The translations under genes were made by a program, and so were the position numbers. Of a DNA stretch of 16,355 bases, positions 1 through 7,778 are shown one piece after another. Position 1 is the stretch's first letter. Each line of letters opens with the position of its first letter. This DNA is from Holosporaceae bacterium (GTDB lineage: Bacteria > Pseudomonadota > Alphaproteobacteria > UBA3830): NCBI GenBank assembly GCA_031276835.1, contig JAISMI010000065.1, forward strand, positions 1 to 16,355. Reading direction: 5' to 3'. The notes below the pieces were generated by a model. The model was given only the letters and a program-made list of their open reading frames with translations, was not told the origin of the DNA and ran no database searches.

Positions 1-341
1 AGATATTTTATTTTTTCCACGATATCTGGCGGCAATCTTTTTAAATCGCCAATGGCTATAATGCGAATACCGTGCCTGGTAACAAAATCATCGACATTTG
101 CGAAAAATCCCCTAAATATCTCCAGGAGATAGTTAATTTCCTCCGACGATCTGTTCCAATTTTCCATGGAAAACATGTAGTAGGTGACGTATTTTATTCC
201 ATAATTTGGAAGAAGCGGCGTTATGCGTCTCAGTCGCTCGTATCCGCTTTTATGCCCTAATAAAGTCGGGATATTCCGTTTATGAGCCCATCGTCGATTA
301 CCGTCTAATATAAAGGCAATATGCTCCAATGAATTGCTCAT
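1..341 (-). CDS. uppS: Undecaprenyl diphosphate synthase, N-terminal part (cut by window start)
   Basis: This enzyme (cis-prenyltransferase) elongates farnesyl diphosphate with isopentenyl units to make the C55 lipid carrier used for peptidoglycan and surface glycan export; it is cytosolic and membrane-associated. About 113 residues are visible. The family signature HIAFILDGNRRWAHKR lies at residues 7-22, with D13 matching the catalytic aspartate of the DGN motif, followed by GHKSGYERLR (about 30-39), the YYMFSMENWNR block and the IRIIAIGDLKRLP block. The ATG at 341-339 directly follows the frr stop codon with no spacer, and there is no strong Shine-Dalgarno sequence, so translation is probably coupled to frr. 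The frr-uppS order is the widely conserved one. The rest of the gene lies beyond the window. The identification is secure; the symbol could equally be ispU. Confidence 0.96.
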   Translation of the reverse strand, partial: MSNSLEHIAFILDGNRRWAHKRNIPTLLGHKSGYERLRRITPLLPNYGIKYVTYYMFSMENWNRSSEEINYLLEIFRGFFANVDDFVTRHGIRIIAIGDLKRLPPDIVEKIKY

Positions 342-890
342 TTAAACTTTCATTATTTCTTTTTCTTTTATGGACAGAGAGGCGTCTATTTTTTTTACGA
401 ACTCGTCCGTAATTTTTTGTATGTCGTCCAGCATTCTTTTTTGCTGGTCTGCGGAAATTTCTTTATTTTTTTCCCGCTTTTTTACTTCGTCCATTCCGTC
501 TTTGCGGATATTTCTGATGGCTATTCTGGTTTGCTCCGCATATTTTCCGGCGAGTTTGCAAATTTCTTTTCTTCTTTCTTCGCTCAGATCTGGAATGGCT
601 ATTCTTATCAACTGACCGTCGATAATCGGGCTCAATCCCAATTGAGAATTTCTAATGGCTAACTCCGTCGGTTTAACTAAAGAGGAATCCCAAACTTGGA
701 TTGTCAGCATTCTTGCCTCCGGAGTACTGACGGTTCCCACCTGCTGAATGGGAACTTTATTGCCGTAGGCTTCGACCATAATATGATCCAAAATCGTTAC
801 CGAAGCTCTACCGGTTCTTAGACCTCCGAATTCCTTCAAAAGATTTTCAAAACTGAAGCTCATCTTTTTTCGCACGTCTTCCAATAGCAT
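342..890 (-). CDS. frr: Ribosome recycling factor
   Basis: RRF works with EF-G to split the post-termination ribosome so that subunits can be reused. The 182-residue product matches the usual length of about 185. The N-terminal helix carries LLKEFGGLRTGRAS (residues 18-31), the conserved tRNA-mimic segment. It is followed by the small domain with YGNKVPIQQVGTVSTPEAR, then IRIAIPDLSEERRKE, and the C-terminal helices IAIRNIRKDGMDEVKK and DDIQKITDEFVKKID. The start at 890 is supported by a strong AGGAGG at 896-901, 5 nt upstream. The gap to pyrH is only 16 nt, and the stop codon touches the uppS start. It is part of the rpsB-tsf-pyrH-frr-uppS run and appears intact. Confidence 0.98.
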   Translation of the reverse strand: MLLEDVRKKMSFSFENLLKEFGGLRTGRASVTILDHIMVEAYGNKVPIQQVGTVSTPEARMLTIQVWDSSLVKPTELAIRNSQLGLSPIIDGQLIRIAIPDLSEERRKEICKLAGKYAEQTRIAIRNIRKDGMDEVKKREKNKEISADQQKRMLDDIQKITDEFVKKIDASLSIKEKEIMKV

Positions 891-906
891 GATCCCCTCC
901 TATAAA

Positions 907-1620
907 TCAAGATATTTTAGAACAAATTCCTTCGCCGGACAAAACTTTTTCTAAATTTCCTTCTTCCTGCAGCGAAAATACAAATATCGGCATATTATTT
1001 TCCTGAGCCAAAGTAACGGCCGTTTGATCCATTACCTTAATGTTCTTTTCAAATATATCTTTGTAGTGCAGTTTATTGTACAAAATGGCGTTGGGATTTT
1101 TTTGCGGATCCGAATCATAGACTCCGGCGACTTTGGTGGCCTTCATGAGCGCGTCGCATCCGGTTTCCAACGCCCTCAAAATTGCGGCCGTATCCGTGGT
1201 GAAATATGGATTTCCCGATCCGGCGGCGCAAATTACTATTCTCTTTTTTTCAATATGCCGAACCGCCTTTCTGCGAATATACGGCTCGCAGAGGGTCGAC
1301 ATCGATATGGCCGACATGACGCGGGTTGAAACGCCAATCTTTTCTAAAGAATTTTGTAAAGCTATGGAATTCATAATGGTGGCCAACATGCCTATATTGT
1401 CGGCCGCCGCCCGATGCATTCCGTAGGCGGCGCCGGAAACGCCTCTAAAGATATTTCCTCCTCCTATCACTAGGCAGATTTCATAGCCTTTTTCATGAAT
1501 GCGTTTAACTTCTCCGGCGATACGATCAACTGTTTTAACGTCCAGGCCAAAATCCAAACTCCCCATGAGGAATTCTCCGGAAATTTTTAACAATATTCGG
1601 CGGATCTTTTGCTCTAGCAC
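907..1620 (-). CDS. pyrH: UMP kinase (uridylate kinase)
   Basis: The enzyme phosphorylates UMP to UDP with ATP in pyrimidine nucleotide synthesis; it is a hexameric amino-acid-kinase-fold protein in the cytosol. From the chosen start it has 237 residues, typical of the family. Visible motifs are [10 protein letters not shown] (about 11-20), the phosphate-binding [10 protein letters not shown] (about 51-60), [11 protein letters not shown] (about 136-146) and [13 protein letters not shown], the nucleotide-binding block shared with bacterial UMP kinases. The open frame runs upstream to 1674 into tsf, but no family member needs that sequence. A GTG at 1620-1618 has TGGAG five bases upstream, and this start leaves a 16-nt gap after the tsf stop, so it is preferred. 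The gene sits between tsf and frr, as in most proteobacteria. The function is near certain; the exact start is likely but not proven. Confidence 0.96.
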   Translation of the reverse strand: MLEQKIRRILLKISGEFLMGSLDFGLDVKTVDRIAGEVKRIHEKGYEICLVIGGGNIFRGVSGAAYGMHRAAADNIGMLATIMNSIALQNSLEKIGVSTRVMSAISMSTLCEPYIRRKAVRHIEKKRIVICAAGSGNPYFTTDTAAILRALETGCDALMKATKVAGVYDSDPQKNPNAILYNKLHYKDIFEKNIKVMDQTAVTLAQENNMPIFVFSLQEEGNLEKVLSGEGICSKIS

Positions 1621-1625
1621 AATAA

Positions 1626-1630
1626 CTCCA
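1626..1630 (-). promoter_or_regulatory. Ribosome binding site deciding the pyrH start
   Basis: TGGAG on the minus strand sits five bases before a GTG codon at 1620-1618. It favours this GTG over the upstream ATG at 1674, which lies inside tsf and has no comparable site. Confidence 0.6.
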
Positions 1631-1636
1631 CTTTTT

Positions 1637-2560
1637 CTATGACAACTGGGCGGCAACTTCGGCGGCGAAATCAACCGATTGCTTTTCTATTCCTTCTCCC
1701 AACACAAATTTAACAAATCCTTTAATTGTCGTCGTCGCTCCTATTTCTTGAGAGGCGTTTGCGACGACGTCTTTAACTTTTGCGCTGCCGTCAATGACAA
1801 AAACTTGTTCCAGAAGTACGACTTCCTCGTAGAATTTTCTAATGCGACCTTCGACTATTTTTTCAATAAATTCCGCCGGTTTCCCCATGCTTTTCGCCTG
1901 ATCTAAAACTACATTTCGCTCTCTTTCCAGCAGAGACGGATCCAAATCTTCGATGGACAATGATTGCGGATTGGCCGCCGCCACATGCATCGCTATTTTC
2001 TTTCCTAAATCCAGTAGTTTTTCCTTATCTCCAGAGGATTCCAATGCCACCAAAATACCAATTTTTCCGAGATCTGGGGAGACTTTATTATGAACATAGG
2101 AAGCCACCACGCCCTCGGAAACAGATAGATAAGCAGTTCGACGTATTCCCATATTTTCGCCGATTACGGCGATCAAATTTGTCAATTCTTCAGAAACATT
2201 TCGCTCCGTTTCCGGATATTTCAACGTTTTCAGGGTTTCGACGTCGCAATTATTTTTACGCGCTATTTTAACGACGTCTCCGACATATTTTTGAAATAAT
2301 TCATTTCTGGCGACAAAATCCGTTTCGGCGTTGATTTCCACAATGGCGCCGCTTTTGCCCTCGACGCAGACTCCAATCAATCCCTCGGCGGCCACGCGTC
2401 CGGATTTTTTGGCCGCCGCCGCGAGACCTTTTTTGCGCAGCCAATCGACAGCGTTTTCTAGATTTCCATCGCACTCCACAAGAGCTTTCTTACAGTCCAT
2501 CATACCGGCTCCGGTACGATCTCTAAGCGCTTTCACTTCAGTTGCTTTTATTTCTGTCAT
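1637..2560 (-). CDS. tsf: Translation elongation factor Ts
   Basis: EF-Ts is the nucleotide exchange factor that regenerates EF-Tu-GTP from EF-Tu-GDP. The product has 307 residues from the preferred start, slightly longer than the E. coli protein. The N-terminal UBA-like domain contains [19 protein letters not shown] (about 9-27) and [19 protein letters not shown]. The TDFVARNE motif at about 80-87 inserts into EF-Tu, and later HVAAANPQ and VLLEQVFV blocks are present. The frame is open up to a TTG at 2575 adjoining the rpsB stop, but the ATG at 2560 has AAGGA seven bases upstream and gives the normal N-terminus. It lies 15 nt downstream of the rpsB stop, the conserved order. It appears intact, with all main blocks present. 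Confidence 0.98.
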   Translation of the reverse strand: MTEIKATEVKALRDRTGAGMMDCKKALVECDGNLENAVDWLRKKGLAAAAKKSGRVAAEGLIGVCVEGKSGAIVEINAETDFVARNELFQKYVGDVVKIARKNNCDVETLKTLKYPETERNVSEELTNLIAVIGENMGIRRTAYLSVSEGVVASYVHNKVSPDLGKIGILVALESSGDKEKLLDLGKKIAMHVAAANPQSLSIEDLDPSLLERERNVVLDQAKSMGKPAEFIEKIVEGRIRKFYEEVVLLEQVFVIDGSAKVKDVVANASQEIGATTTIKGFVKFVLGEGIEKQSVDFAAEVAAQLS

Positions 2561-2567
2561 TATTTTT

Positions 2568-2572
2568 TCCTT
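2568..2572 (-). promoter_or_regulatory. Ribosome binding site deciding the tsf start
   Basis: AAGGA on the minus strand, seven bases before the ATG at 2560-2558. It supports this start over the in-frame TTG at 2575-2573, which overlaps the site itself. Confidence 0.65.
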
Positions 2573-2575
2573 CAA

Positions 2576-3373
2576 TTAAACGGCGGATTCCGGCGTCGGA
2601 TTTTCTTCCGCCTTTACTTCTTCATCCGATTTTATTTCCGGCTCTACGATTGGATTTTCCAGAGCTCCTACGTCGACTCCGGACGAAGATAGCTCCTTTT
2701 GGATTCCGTCTATTACGGCGCTCTCGAAAACGCTGCAATATAAATCTATCGCCTTTACGGAATCGTCGTTTCCAGGGATTGGATAGTCGACGATGGTTGG
2801 ATCGGAATTAGTATCGCATATGCCAACGACCGGAATTCCCAAAACTCGAGCTTCCTCAACGGCGGTTTTTTCCATCGTAACGTCCAATACGAACAACATA
2901 GACGGAACTCCCCCCATATTGCGCACTCCGCCCAGGGCTCTATTTAATTTTCCGATACTTCTTTCGACATTTAAAACTTCTTTCTTTTTTAATAGGATGT
3001 TTTCATCCTTCAATTTATTTTCTAGACTTTCTAATTTCTTAATAGACTGGGAAACCGTCTTCCAATTGGTAAGCATTCCTCCCAGCCAACGGTGATTTAC
3101 GTAGTATTGACCACAGCGTATGGCGGCCTCCGCCACCCGATCGCTGGCCTGTCGTTTTGTACCGACGAAAAGAATGCGCCCTCCCTCGGCCACCGCTTCG
3201 CTTACCACCTTTAGAGCGCTTTTCATTAGTTCTAGCGTGCGATCCAAATTGATTATATGAATTTTGTCCTTTGATCCATATATATACGGAGCCATTTTAG
3301 GATTCCAACGTCTCGTCTGATGACCAAAATGAACGCCGGACTCCAACAAGTCCTTAACTGAAATATTTCGCAT
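2576..3373 (-). CDS. rpsB: 30S ribosomal protein S2
   Basis: S2 is a late-assembling small-subunit protein bridging the head and body of the 30S subunit. From the chosen start it has 265 residues. The N-terminal signature SVKDLLESGVHFGHQTRRWN (about 4-23) is followed by MAPYIYGSKDKIHIINL, then LFVGTKRQA, YYVNHRWLGGMLTNWKT and the C-terminal signature VVGICDTNSDPTIVDYPIPG. The last 40 or so residues form an acidic tail rich in Glu and Pro, longer than in E. coli S2. The ATG at 3373 has AGGAG five bases upstream; the frame stays open for 31 more codons to an ATG at 3466 without a good ribosome binding site. It is the first gene of the translation cluster, with a putative promoter at 3505-3533. 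Confidence 0.98.
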   Translation of the reverse strand: MRNISVKDLLESGVHFGHQTRRWNPKMAPYIYGSKDKIHIINLDRTLELMKSALKVVSEAVAEGGRILFVGTKRQASDRVAEAAIRCGQYYVNHRWLGGMLTNWKTVSQSIKKLESLENKLKDENILLKKKEVLNVERSIGKLNRALGGVRNMGGVPSMLFVLDVTMEKTAVEEARVLGIPVVGICDTNSDPTIVDYPIPGNDDSVKAIDLYCSVFESAVIDGIQKELSSSGVDVGALENPIVEPEIKSDEEVKAEENPTPESAV

Positions 3374-3378
3374 AATTA

Positions 3379-3383
3379 CTCCT
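3379..3383 (-). promoter_or_regulatory. Ribosome binding site deciding the rpsB start
   Basis: AGGAG on the minus strand, five bases before the ATG at 3373-3371. It is the best site in the leader and places the S2 N-terminus exactly where the family begins. Confidence 0.75.
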
Positions 3384-3435
3384 TCTTCGGTTAACGGGAA
3401 TCGCCCTACGCGTTCCCTCCTCCGCAAAATAAACG

Positions 3436-3448
3436 CTGGAATATCCAG
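3436..3448 (-). promoter_or_regulatory. Short hairpin in the rpsB leader
   Basis: CTGGA and TCCAG form a perfect 5-bp stem around a 3-base loop in the putative 5' leader of rpsB, about 65 nt upstream of the start codon. Known rpsB leaders in other proteobacteria bind S2 for autoregulation, but I do not recognise this sequence as that motif. It may be coincidental. Confidence 0.25.
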
Positions 3449-3482
3449 ACCGAACGGACTTCGCATTTCGCGACGCCCATAT

Positions 3483-3518
3483 TTTGCGTGCGTATTTCGT
3501 TTAATTTATACACGCAAA
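3483..3518. repeat. 8-bp inverted repeat framing the rpsB -10 box
   Basis: TTTGCGTG (3483-3490) and CACGCAAA (3511-3518) are perfect inverted copies 20 bp apart. The upstream arm (in the rpsB direction) lies directly against the putative TATAAA -10 element and the other arm falls at or just after the predicted transcription start. It could be a repressor operator or a hairpin at the 5' end of the leader; neither can be decided from sequence. Confidence 0.4.
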
Positions 3519-3533
3519 TTGAGTCAATTACAA
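3505..3533 (-). promoter_or_regulatory. Putative sigma70-type promoter of the rpsB cluster
   Basis: On the minus strand TTGTAA (3533-3528) and TATAAA (3510-3505) are separated by exactly 17 bases, matching TTGACA at 4 of 6 and TATAAT at 5 of 6. Transcription would begin near 3498, giving a leader of about 125 nt before the rpsB ATG. The 200-bp gap between the RND gene and rpsB has no gene, and an independent promoter is expected for this highly expressed cluster. Confidence 0.45.
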
Positions 3534-3573
3534 CGGAGAGACCATCATTTATTTTTCAGTCGAAATTTATCGT

Positions 3574-6500
3574 TTAGTTGACGGCGACATTATTGGGAGA
3601 AACGTTTTTTTTGCAGAAGATAAGATACGCAACCGGTATTACTATAAGGGTAAATAGAATTCCGCTGACGCCGCCGAACACCTGAACGACTCCAAGATTT
3701 CGACGACTGGCGGAGCCGGCTCCAGCGGCCAGCATCAGCGGCACGGCTCCAATAACCGTTGATATTCCGGTCATTATGATGGGACGTAGCCGCAATTTTG
3801 CCGCCTCCAAAATAGCCTTTTCGAACGCCAATCCTTCCTCGTGCAATTGATTGGCGAATTCCACTATTAATATTCCGTGTTTTGCCGATAATCCTATGAG
3901 CATGATCAATCCTATTTGCGTATAGATATTTAGGGTATATCCGGCCAATAGCAGAGATATCATGGCGCCGAACGCTCCCAGAGGAACCGTCATCATGACT
4001 ACCAGCGGACTTATAAAACTTTCAAATTGCGCCGCCAAAACAAAATAGGAAACCAAAACGGCCAAAAAGAATACAAATAACATTCCCCCTTCCGATTCCT
4101 TATAGTCTTTTGACTGGCCGCGGTAATAAATTTGGGCGTATTCCGGCAATTTTTCACGCGCGACTTTTTCCAAAAAATCCAACACGTCGCTCATGGAATA
4201 TCCGCCGCTGATGTTGCCGGATATGGCGATGGATCTGGATCTATTTTGTCGGCCAAGTTTGCTGGCCTCTCCCAATTCTTTGACGTTTATTATGTTGTCC
4301 AGAGGAACTAAAATAGAAGAATTTTCGGACCTGACATATATGTTGGAAATATCGTTCACATTATCGCGACTTTCTTTATCCGCCTGCAAAACGACGTCGT
4401 ATTCCTGTCCGCGATCCACAAAAGTCGTAATACGCTTGGATCCCATCATAACTTCCAGAGTCGATCCGATGGTTTTAGCGGACACGCTGAGGTCTCCAGC
4501 CCGATCTTTATCGACGTCCACCCTGAATTTTGGAGTCGTTTCATTGTAATCGCAACCTATATCGGATATTCCCGAATATTTTCTAGCTTCTTGGAATATT
4601 ATTTCCCTCCATTTTACGAGTTCTTCGTAGTCGTAACCTCCTAGGACAAATTGCAGAGCGTGGGATCCTCTGGTTCCGATTCCCATTGGGAAAACCGGCG
4701 ATGATTTTACTCCTGGAATTGCGTCCAGCTCTTTTCTCAATTCAGCGGCAATTTGAAACACGCTTTTGGAACGTTCCTCTTGATTCCTAAGCTCCACAAT
4801 TACGGCGCCGGAATTAACCGCTCCGTCTGAATCTCTGAATCCTGGGAAAACCGCCAAAATATTTTTGGCCAATTTCTGTTCCTGCAGCGGATAGATCTTC
4901 TTCAGAACGGAATCCATATAGCCGGACATAGCGTAGTAGCCGGTTCCCTCCTGGGCGTCGACCTTCACCATGAGCATATTTCTATCCTCTTTGGGTTCGT
5001 ACTCCCCAGGAATGCAACGAACCATCAGCAGAGTAGCCGCAACAATGGATAAAAACAAAATAACCACCGATAATTTCCGAAATAACAATAATTTCAGAAA
5101 ATTACCATAGGCGATGCACGCCTTTAGCATAACGTCGTCAACAAACTTGTTAAATTGACTCTGTCTTTGAGCGGTCAGAAGTCTACAGCAAAGCATTGGA
5201 GTAAGAGTCAACGCCACAATGGCTGAAAAACATACGGCCGCCGATACGGTAACCGAAAATTCATTGAATAATTTTCCGGTTTTTCCAGGAAGCATACCAA
5301 TGGGAAGAAATACGGCCAGAAGAACTACCGTCGTTGAAATTACCGCAAATAACACTTGACTGGATCCGTTTATGGAAGCAATCAGAGGAGATTCTCCCTC
5401 GTCAATGCGCCGCTGCACATTTTCAAGCACCAAAATGGCGTCGTCGACAACTATACCGATCGCCAACACCATCGCCAGAAGAGTTAGCATATTTATGCTA
5501 TAGTTCAATGAATTCAAAACTATGCAGCTGCCTACGACCGAGATCGGAACGGTTATGGCCGGTATCATCGCCGCCTTAAAGGAACCGATGAAGACAAAAA
5601 CTATGAGAAATACCAAAATCGCAGCTATTATTATGGTTTCGAAGACCTCGACAATGGATTGTTCTATGAATTCGGCTTCGTCCCTTAATATTTTCAGTTG
5701 CATTCCTTCCGGTAGTTTCTGCCGTATGTTTTTTATGAGCTGGCGTGCGCTTTTGGATATGGTTATGGAATTGGCCGTGGACTGCTTGGATATGCCGAGA
5801 GAAATCATATCCTCGCCATTGGCTTTAAAGGAACTCCTCTGACTTTTTGGTTCTACGCTTACGCGGGCTATGTCGGAAATTCTAATGGGATTGCCCTTTT
5901 CGTCTCTGGAAATTATGATTTTCTTAAAATCTTCCGGAGTATTGTACTGGCGATTTAGGGTAATTGGATACTCCTTGTCCGTCGACTCTATGCGACCGGC
6001 CGGATATTCGACGTTTTCCGTATTCAGAGCATTTTCCACATCGCTGACGGTAACTCCGCGGGACGCCATTTCTTTACGATTTAGCCAGATGCGCATAGAT
6101 CTTTCGTATTGCCCCATAAGATCGACGGAAGCCACTCCGTCCAATACGGAAAATCTGTCCACTATGTATCTGTCGGCGTAATCGGACAGCTCGATTTTGG
6201 TCATATTGGGATTGGTGATGGCTATCATCATGACCGGAGTTCCGCTGGCGTCGTACTTGCGCACAATGGGAATATCCGCTCCGTCTGGAAGTTTATTCAT
6301 TACCCTATTTATTCGGTCTCGAACGTCGTTGGCGGCTACGTCTAGATCTCGATCTATGGAAAATTCCAATTGGACCGTTGATCTTCCCTCCTTGCTGGTG
6401 GACTGAATATTGTCCAGTCCCTCTATTCCGGCCACGGCATTCTCCACCGGTTGGGTGATTTTCGTTTCTATAATGTTGGAGGACGCTCCCACATAGGCGG

Positions 6501-6639
6501 TGGAAATGGAAATTGTGGGAACTTCAATGTTCGGATACTCGCGAATGGGCAGTCTTTTCAGATTCAAATAGCCAAAAAGAACTATTAATAGCATTAAAAC
6601 TATGGTGGCCACCGGTCTCGAGACGAAAAATCGACTCAT
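3574..6639 (-). CDS. RND (HAE1-type) efflux pump, inner-membrane transporter
   Basis: This is a proton-driven AcrB/MexF-like pump that exports hydrophobic compounds from the periplasm or inner-membrane leaflet through an adaptor and an outer-membrane channel. It has 1021 residues against about 1030-1050 for the family. TM1 is at residues 10-28, followed by the first periplasmic loop with REYPNIEVP and TQPVENAVAGIEGLDNIQS. TM2-TM6 occupy about 334-490. TM4 carries the proton-relay pair D399-D400 in GIVVDDAILVLENVQRR, and the conserved lysine K920 is in GLSAKHGILIVEFAN. The second periplasmic loop is about 540-840 and the last TM bundle ends near 1010. The C-terminus is short. The gene starts inside the end of the adaptor gene with a 4-bp overlap, implying translational coupling. 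No outer-membrane TolC-like gene or local regulator is in the window. Substrate unknown; all residues needed for transport appear present. Confidence 0.95.
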   Translation of the reverse strand: MSRFFVSRPVATIVLMLLIVLFGYLNLKRLPIREYPNIEVPTISISTAYVGASSNIIETKITQPVENAVAGIEGLDNIQSTSKEGRSTVQLEFSIDRDLDVAANDVRDRINRVMNKLPDGADIPIVRKYDASGTPVMMIAITNPNMTKIELSDYADRYIVDRFSVLDGVASVDLMGQYERSMRIWLNRKEMASRGVTVSDVENALNTENVEYPAGRIESTDKEYPITLNRQYNTPEDFKKIIISRDEKGNPIRISDIARVSVEPKSQRSSFKANGEDMISLGISKQSTANSITISKSARQLIKNIRQKLPEGMQLKILRDEAEFIEQSIVEVFETIIIAAILVFLIVFVFIGSFKAAMIPAITVPISVVGSCIVLNSLNYSINMLTLLAMVLAIGIVVDDAILVLENVQRRIDEGESPLIASINGSSQVLFAVISTTVVLLAVFLPIGMLPGKTGKLFNEFSVTVSAAVCFSAIVALTLTPMLCCRLLTAQRQSQFNKFVDDVMLKACIAYGNFLKLLLFRKLSVVILFLSIVAATLLMVRCIPGEYEPKEDRNMLMVKVDAQEGTGYYAMSGYMDSVLKKIYPLQEQKLAKNILAVFPGFRDSDGAVNSGAVIVELRNQEERSKSVFQIAAELRKELDAIPGVKSSPVFPMGIGTRGSHALQFVLGGYDYEELVKWREIIFQEARKYSGISDIGCDYNETTPKFRVDVDKDRAGDLSVSAKTIGSTLEVMMGSKRITTFVDRGQEYDVVLQADKESRDNVNDISNIYVRSENSSILVPLDNIINVKELGEASKLGRQNRSRSIAISGNISGGYSMSDVLDFLEKVAREKLPEYAQIYYRGQSKDYKESEGGMLFVFFLAVLVSYFVLAAQFESFISPLVVMMTVPLGAFGAMISLLLAGYTLNIYTQIGLIMLIGLSAKHGILIVEFANQLHEEGLAFEKAILEAAKLRLRPIIMTGISTVIGAVPLMLAAGAGSASRRNLGVVQVFGGVSGILFTLIVIPVAYLIFCKKNVSPNNVAVN

Positions 6640-7745
6640 TCTTTTTCCTCATTTTCAGCGACGGCGGATTTATTTATAATTTGTGAAAATTCCTCTGTTT
6701 CGTCTTTAACCACATTGACGGAATCGTCGTCGGATAGCTTATTTCCGCCGTCGGTAATTATTTTATCTCCGACATTCAGACCCTTTTCGATTTCAACGAA
6801 TCCATTGTCTCTTTCTCCGGTGGTTACATATCTCCGTTTAATTCTGCCATTGTCCGTTAGCATGAAGACATAGCGTTTCTCCCCTATGCTAAACAAAGAT
6901 TTTTCCGGAATACAAATGGTCTCTCGATTTTTTAATTTTATCGATATTTTTAGCATCATACCAGGTTTTATAAGATGATCTTTATTATCTATTATCCCTC
7001 TTACGCCAATACTTCTGGAGATGGTCGAAACTCTCGGATCAATGGCTAAAATGTCTCCTTCAAATTTTTTCCCTTTCAGAGCGACGCTTTTGGCGACAAT
7101 TTTTAAATTTGGCTTAAGTAGCATGCTGTATTTTTCCGGCAGCGTAAAATCGACCTTCAATTTATCTATGTCGTCGATGGTGGTTACGACGCTGCCAGGA
7201 GTCAATAACGCTCCGACGCTGACTTTTCTAATTCCAAGAATTCCGTCGAACGGCGCCACAATGCTACTTTCTTTTATTTCCACATTAATTCCGTCCAATT
7301 TGGCTTGGGCGTCCAGTAATTTTGTACTTTGGACGTCGTATTCCTTTCCGGAAACAATTTTCTTTTTTCTCAGAGATTCCAATCTATTCAATTCCCGCCG
7401 CTGCTCCAGCAAATTAATCTCGGCCTGTTTTTTTTCGGCGATTTTTTTCTCAATGTTTAGCTGTACCAGAAGCTGCCCCTTTTTTACGTATTCGCAATCG
7501 GAAAAATGAATGGAAACTACCTTCTGAGATACGGTGGACGTAATATCGACGGACTCGTTGGATACGGCGGTTCCTATGGATTTCAACATGGTTTCAAGGT
7601 TATATTTGGAAACAGTCATCGCCGATACGGACGGTTGCGTTTTTTTCAGCGTATTTTCATTCGGTTTGGAATTTCTGTATAAAAAGAAAACGACAATACA
7701 CAACAGAAAAATAAAGAATAGAATGTAGTTATTTTTTTTCTGCAT
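6636..7745 (-). CDS. RND efflux periplasmic adaptor (membrane fusion protein)
   Basis: The adaptor links the inner-membrane RND pump to an outer-membrane channel. The 369-residue product begins with a basic tip and a hydrophobic segment at about 8-23, a signal anchor; C16 follows Leu-Leu rather than a proper lipobox, so lipid attachment is unlikely. Two half-lipoyl segments are at about 66-99 (SQKVVSIHFSDCEYVKKGQLL) and 158-191 (SSIVAPFDGILG), with a short helical hairpin between them (about 100-155, rich in Glu, Lys and Leu). Beta-barrel and membrane-proximal domains follow, including LKPGMMLKISIKL-like and GLNVGDKIITDGG blocks. GGGGTG lies 6 nt upstream of the start. It is 33 nt downstream of the AmpG-like gene and overlaps the pump by 4 bp, so all three may be co-transcribed. 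The hairpin is shorter than in AcrA, nearer to MexE/VexC-like adaptors (inference). Confidence 0.93.
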   Translation of the reverse strand: MQKKNNYILFFIFLLCIVVFFLYRNSKPNENTLKKTQPSVSAMTVSKYNLETMLKSIGTAVSNESVDITSTVSQKVVSIHFSDCEYVKKGQLLVQLNIEKKIAEKKQAEINLLEQRRELNRLESLRKKKIVSGKEYDVQSTKLLDAQAKLDGINVEIKESSIVAPFDGILGIRKVSVGALLTPGSVVTTIDDIDKLKVDFTLPEKYSMLLKPNLKIVAKSVALKGKKFEGDILAIDPRVSTISRSIGVRGIIDNKDHLIKPGMMLKISIKLKNRETICIPEKSLFSIGEKRYVFMLTDNGRIKRRYVTTGERDNGFVEIEKGLNVGDKIITDGGNKLSDDDSVNVVKDETEEFSQIINKSAVAENEEKE

Positions 7746-7778
7746 GAACGCACCCCGTTATATTATAATATTATCCTA

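Noticed and set aside
1621..1674. pyrH reading frame extended upstream into tsf
   Set aside because: The extra 18 residues ([16 protein letters not shown]...) do not resemble UMP kinase N-termini, and a GTG with a good ribosome binding site lies at 1620.
3534..3573. AT-rich segment after the RND pump as a terminator
   Set aside because: ATAAATTT and AAATAAAT look symmetrical but are not true reverse complements, and no stable stem with a T-run can be drawn.
7021..7509. 162-codon plus-strand open frame inside the RND adaptor gene
   Set aside because: It is antisense to a well-supported gene, and its Ser/Phe-rich composition is typical of a shadow frame.
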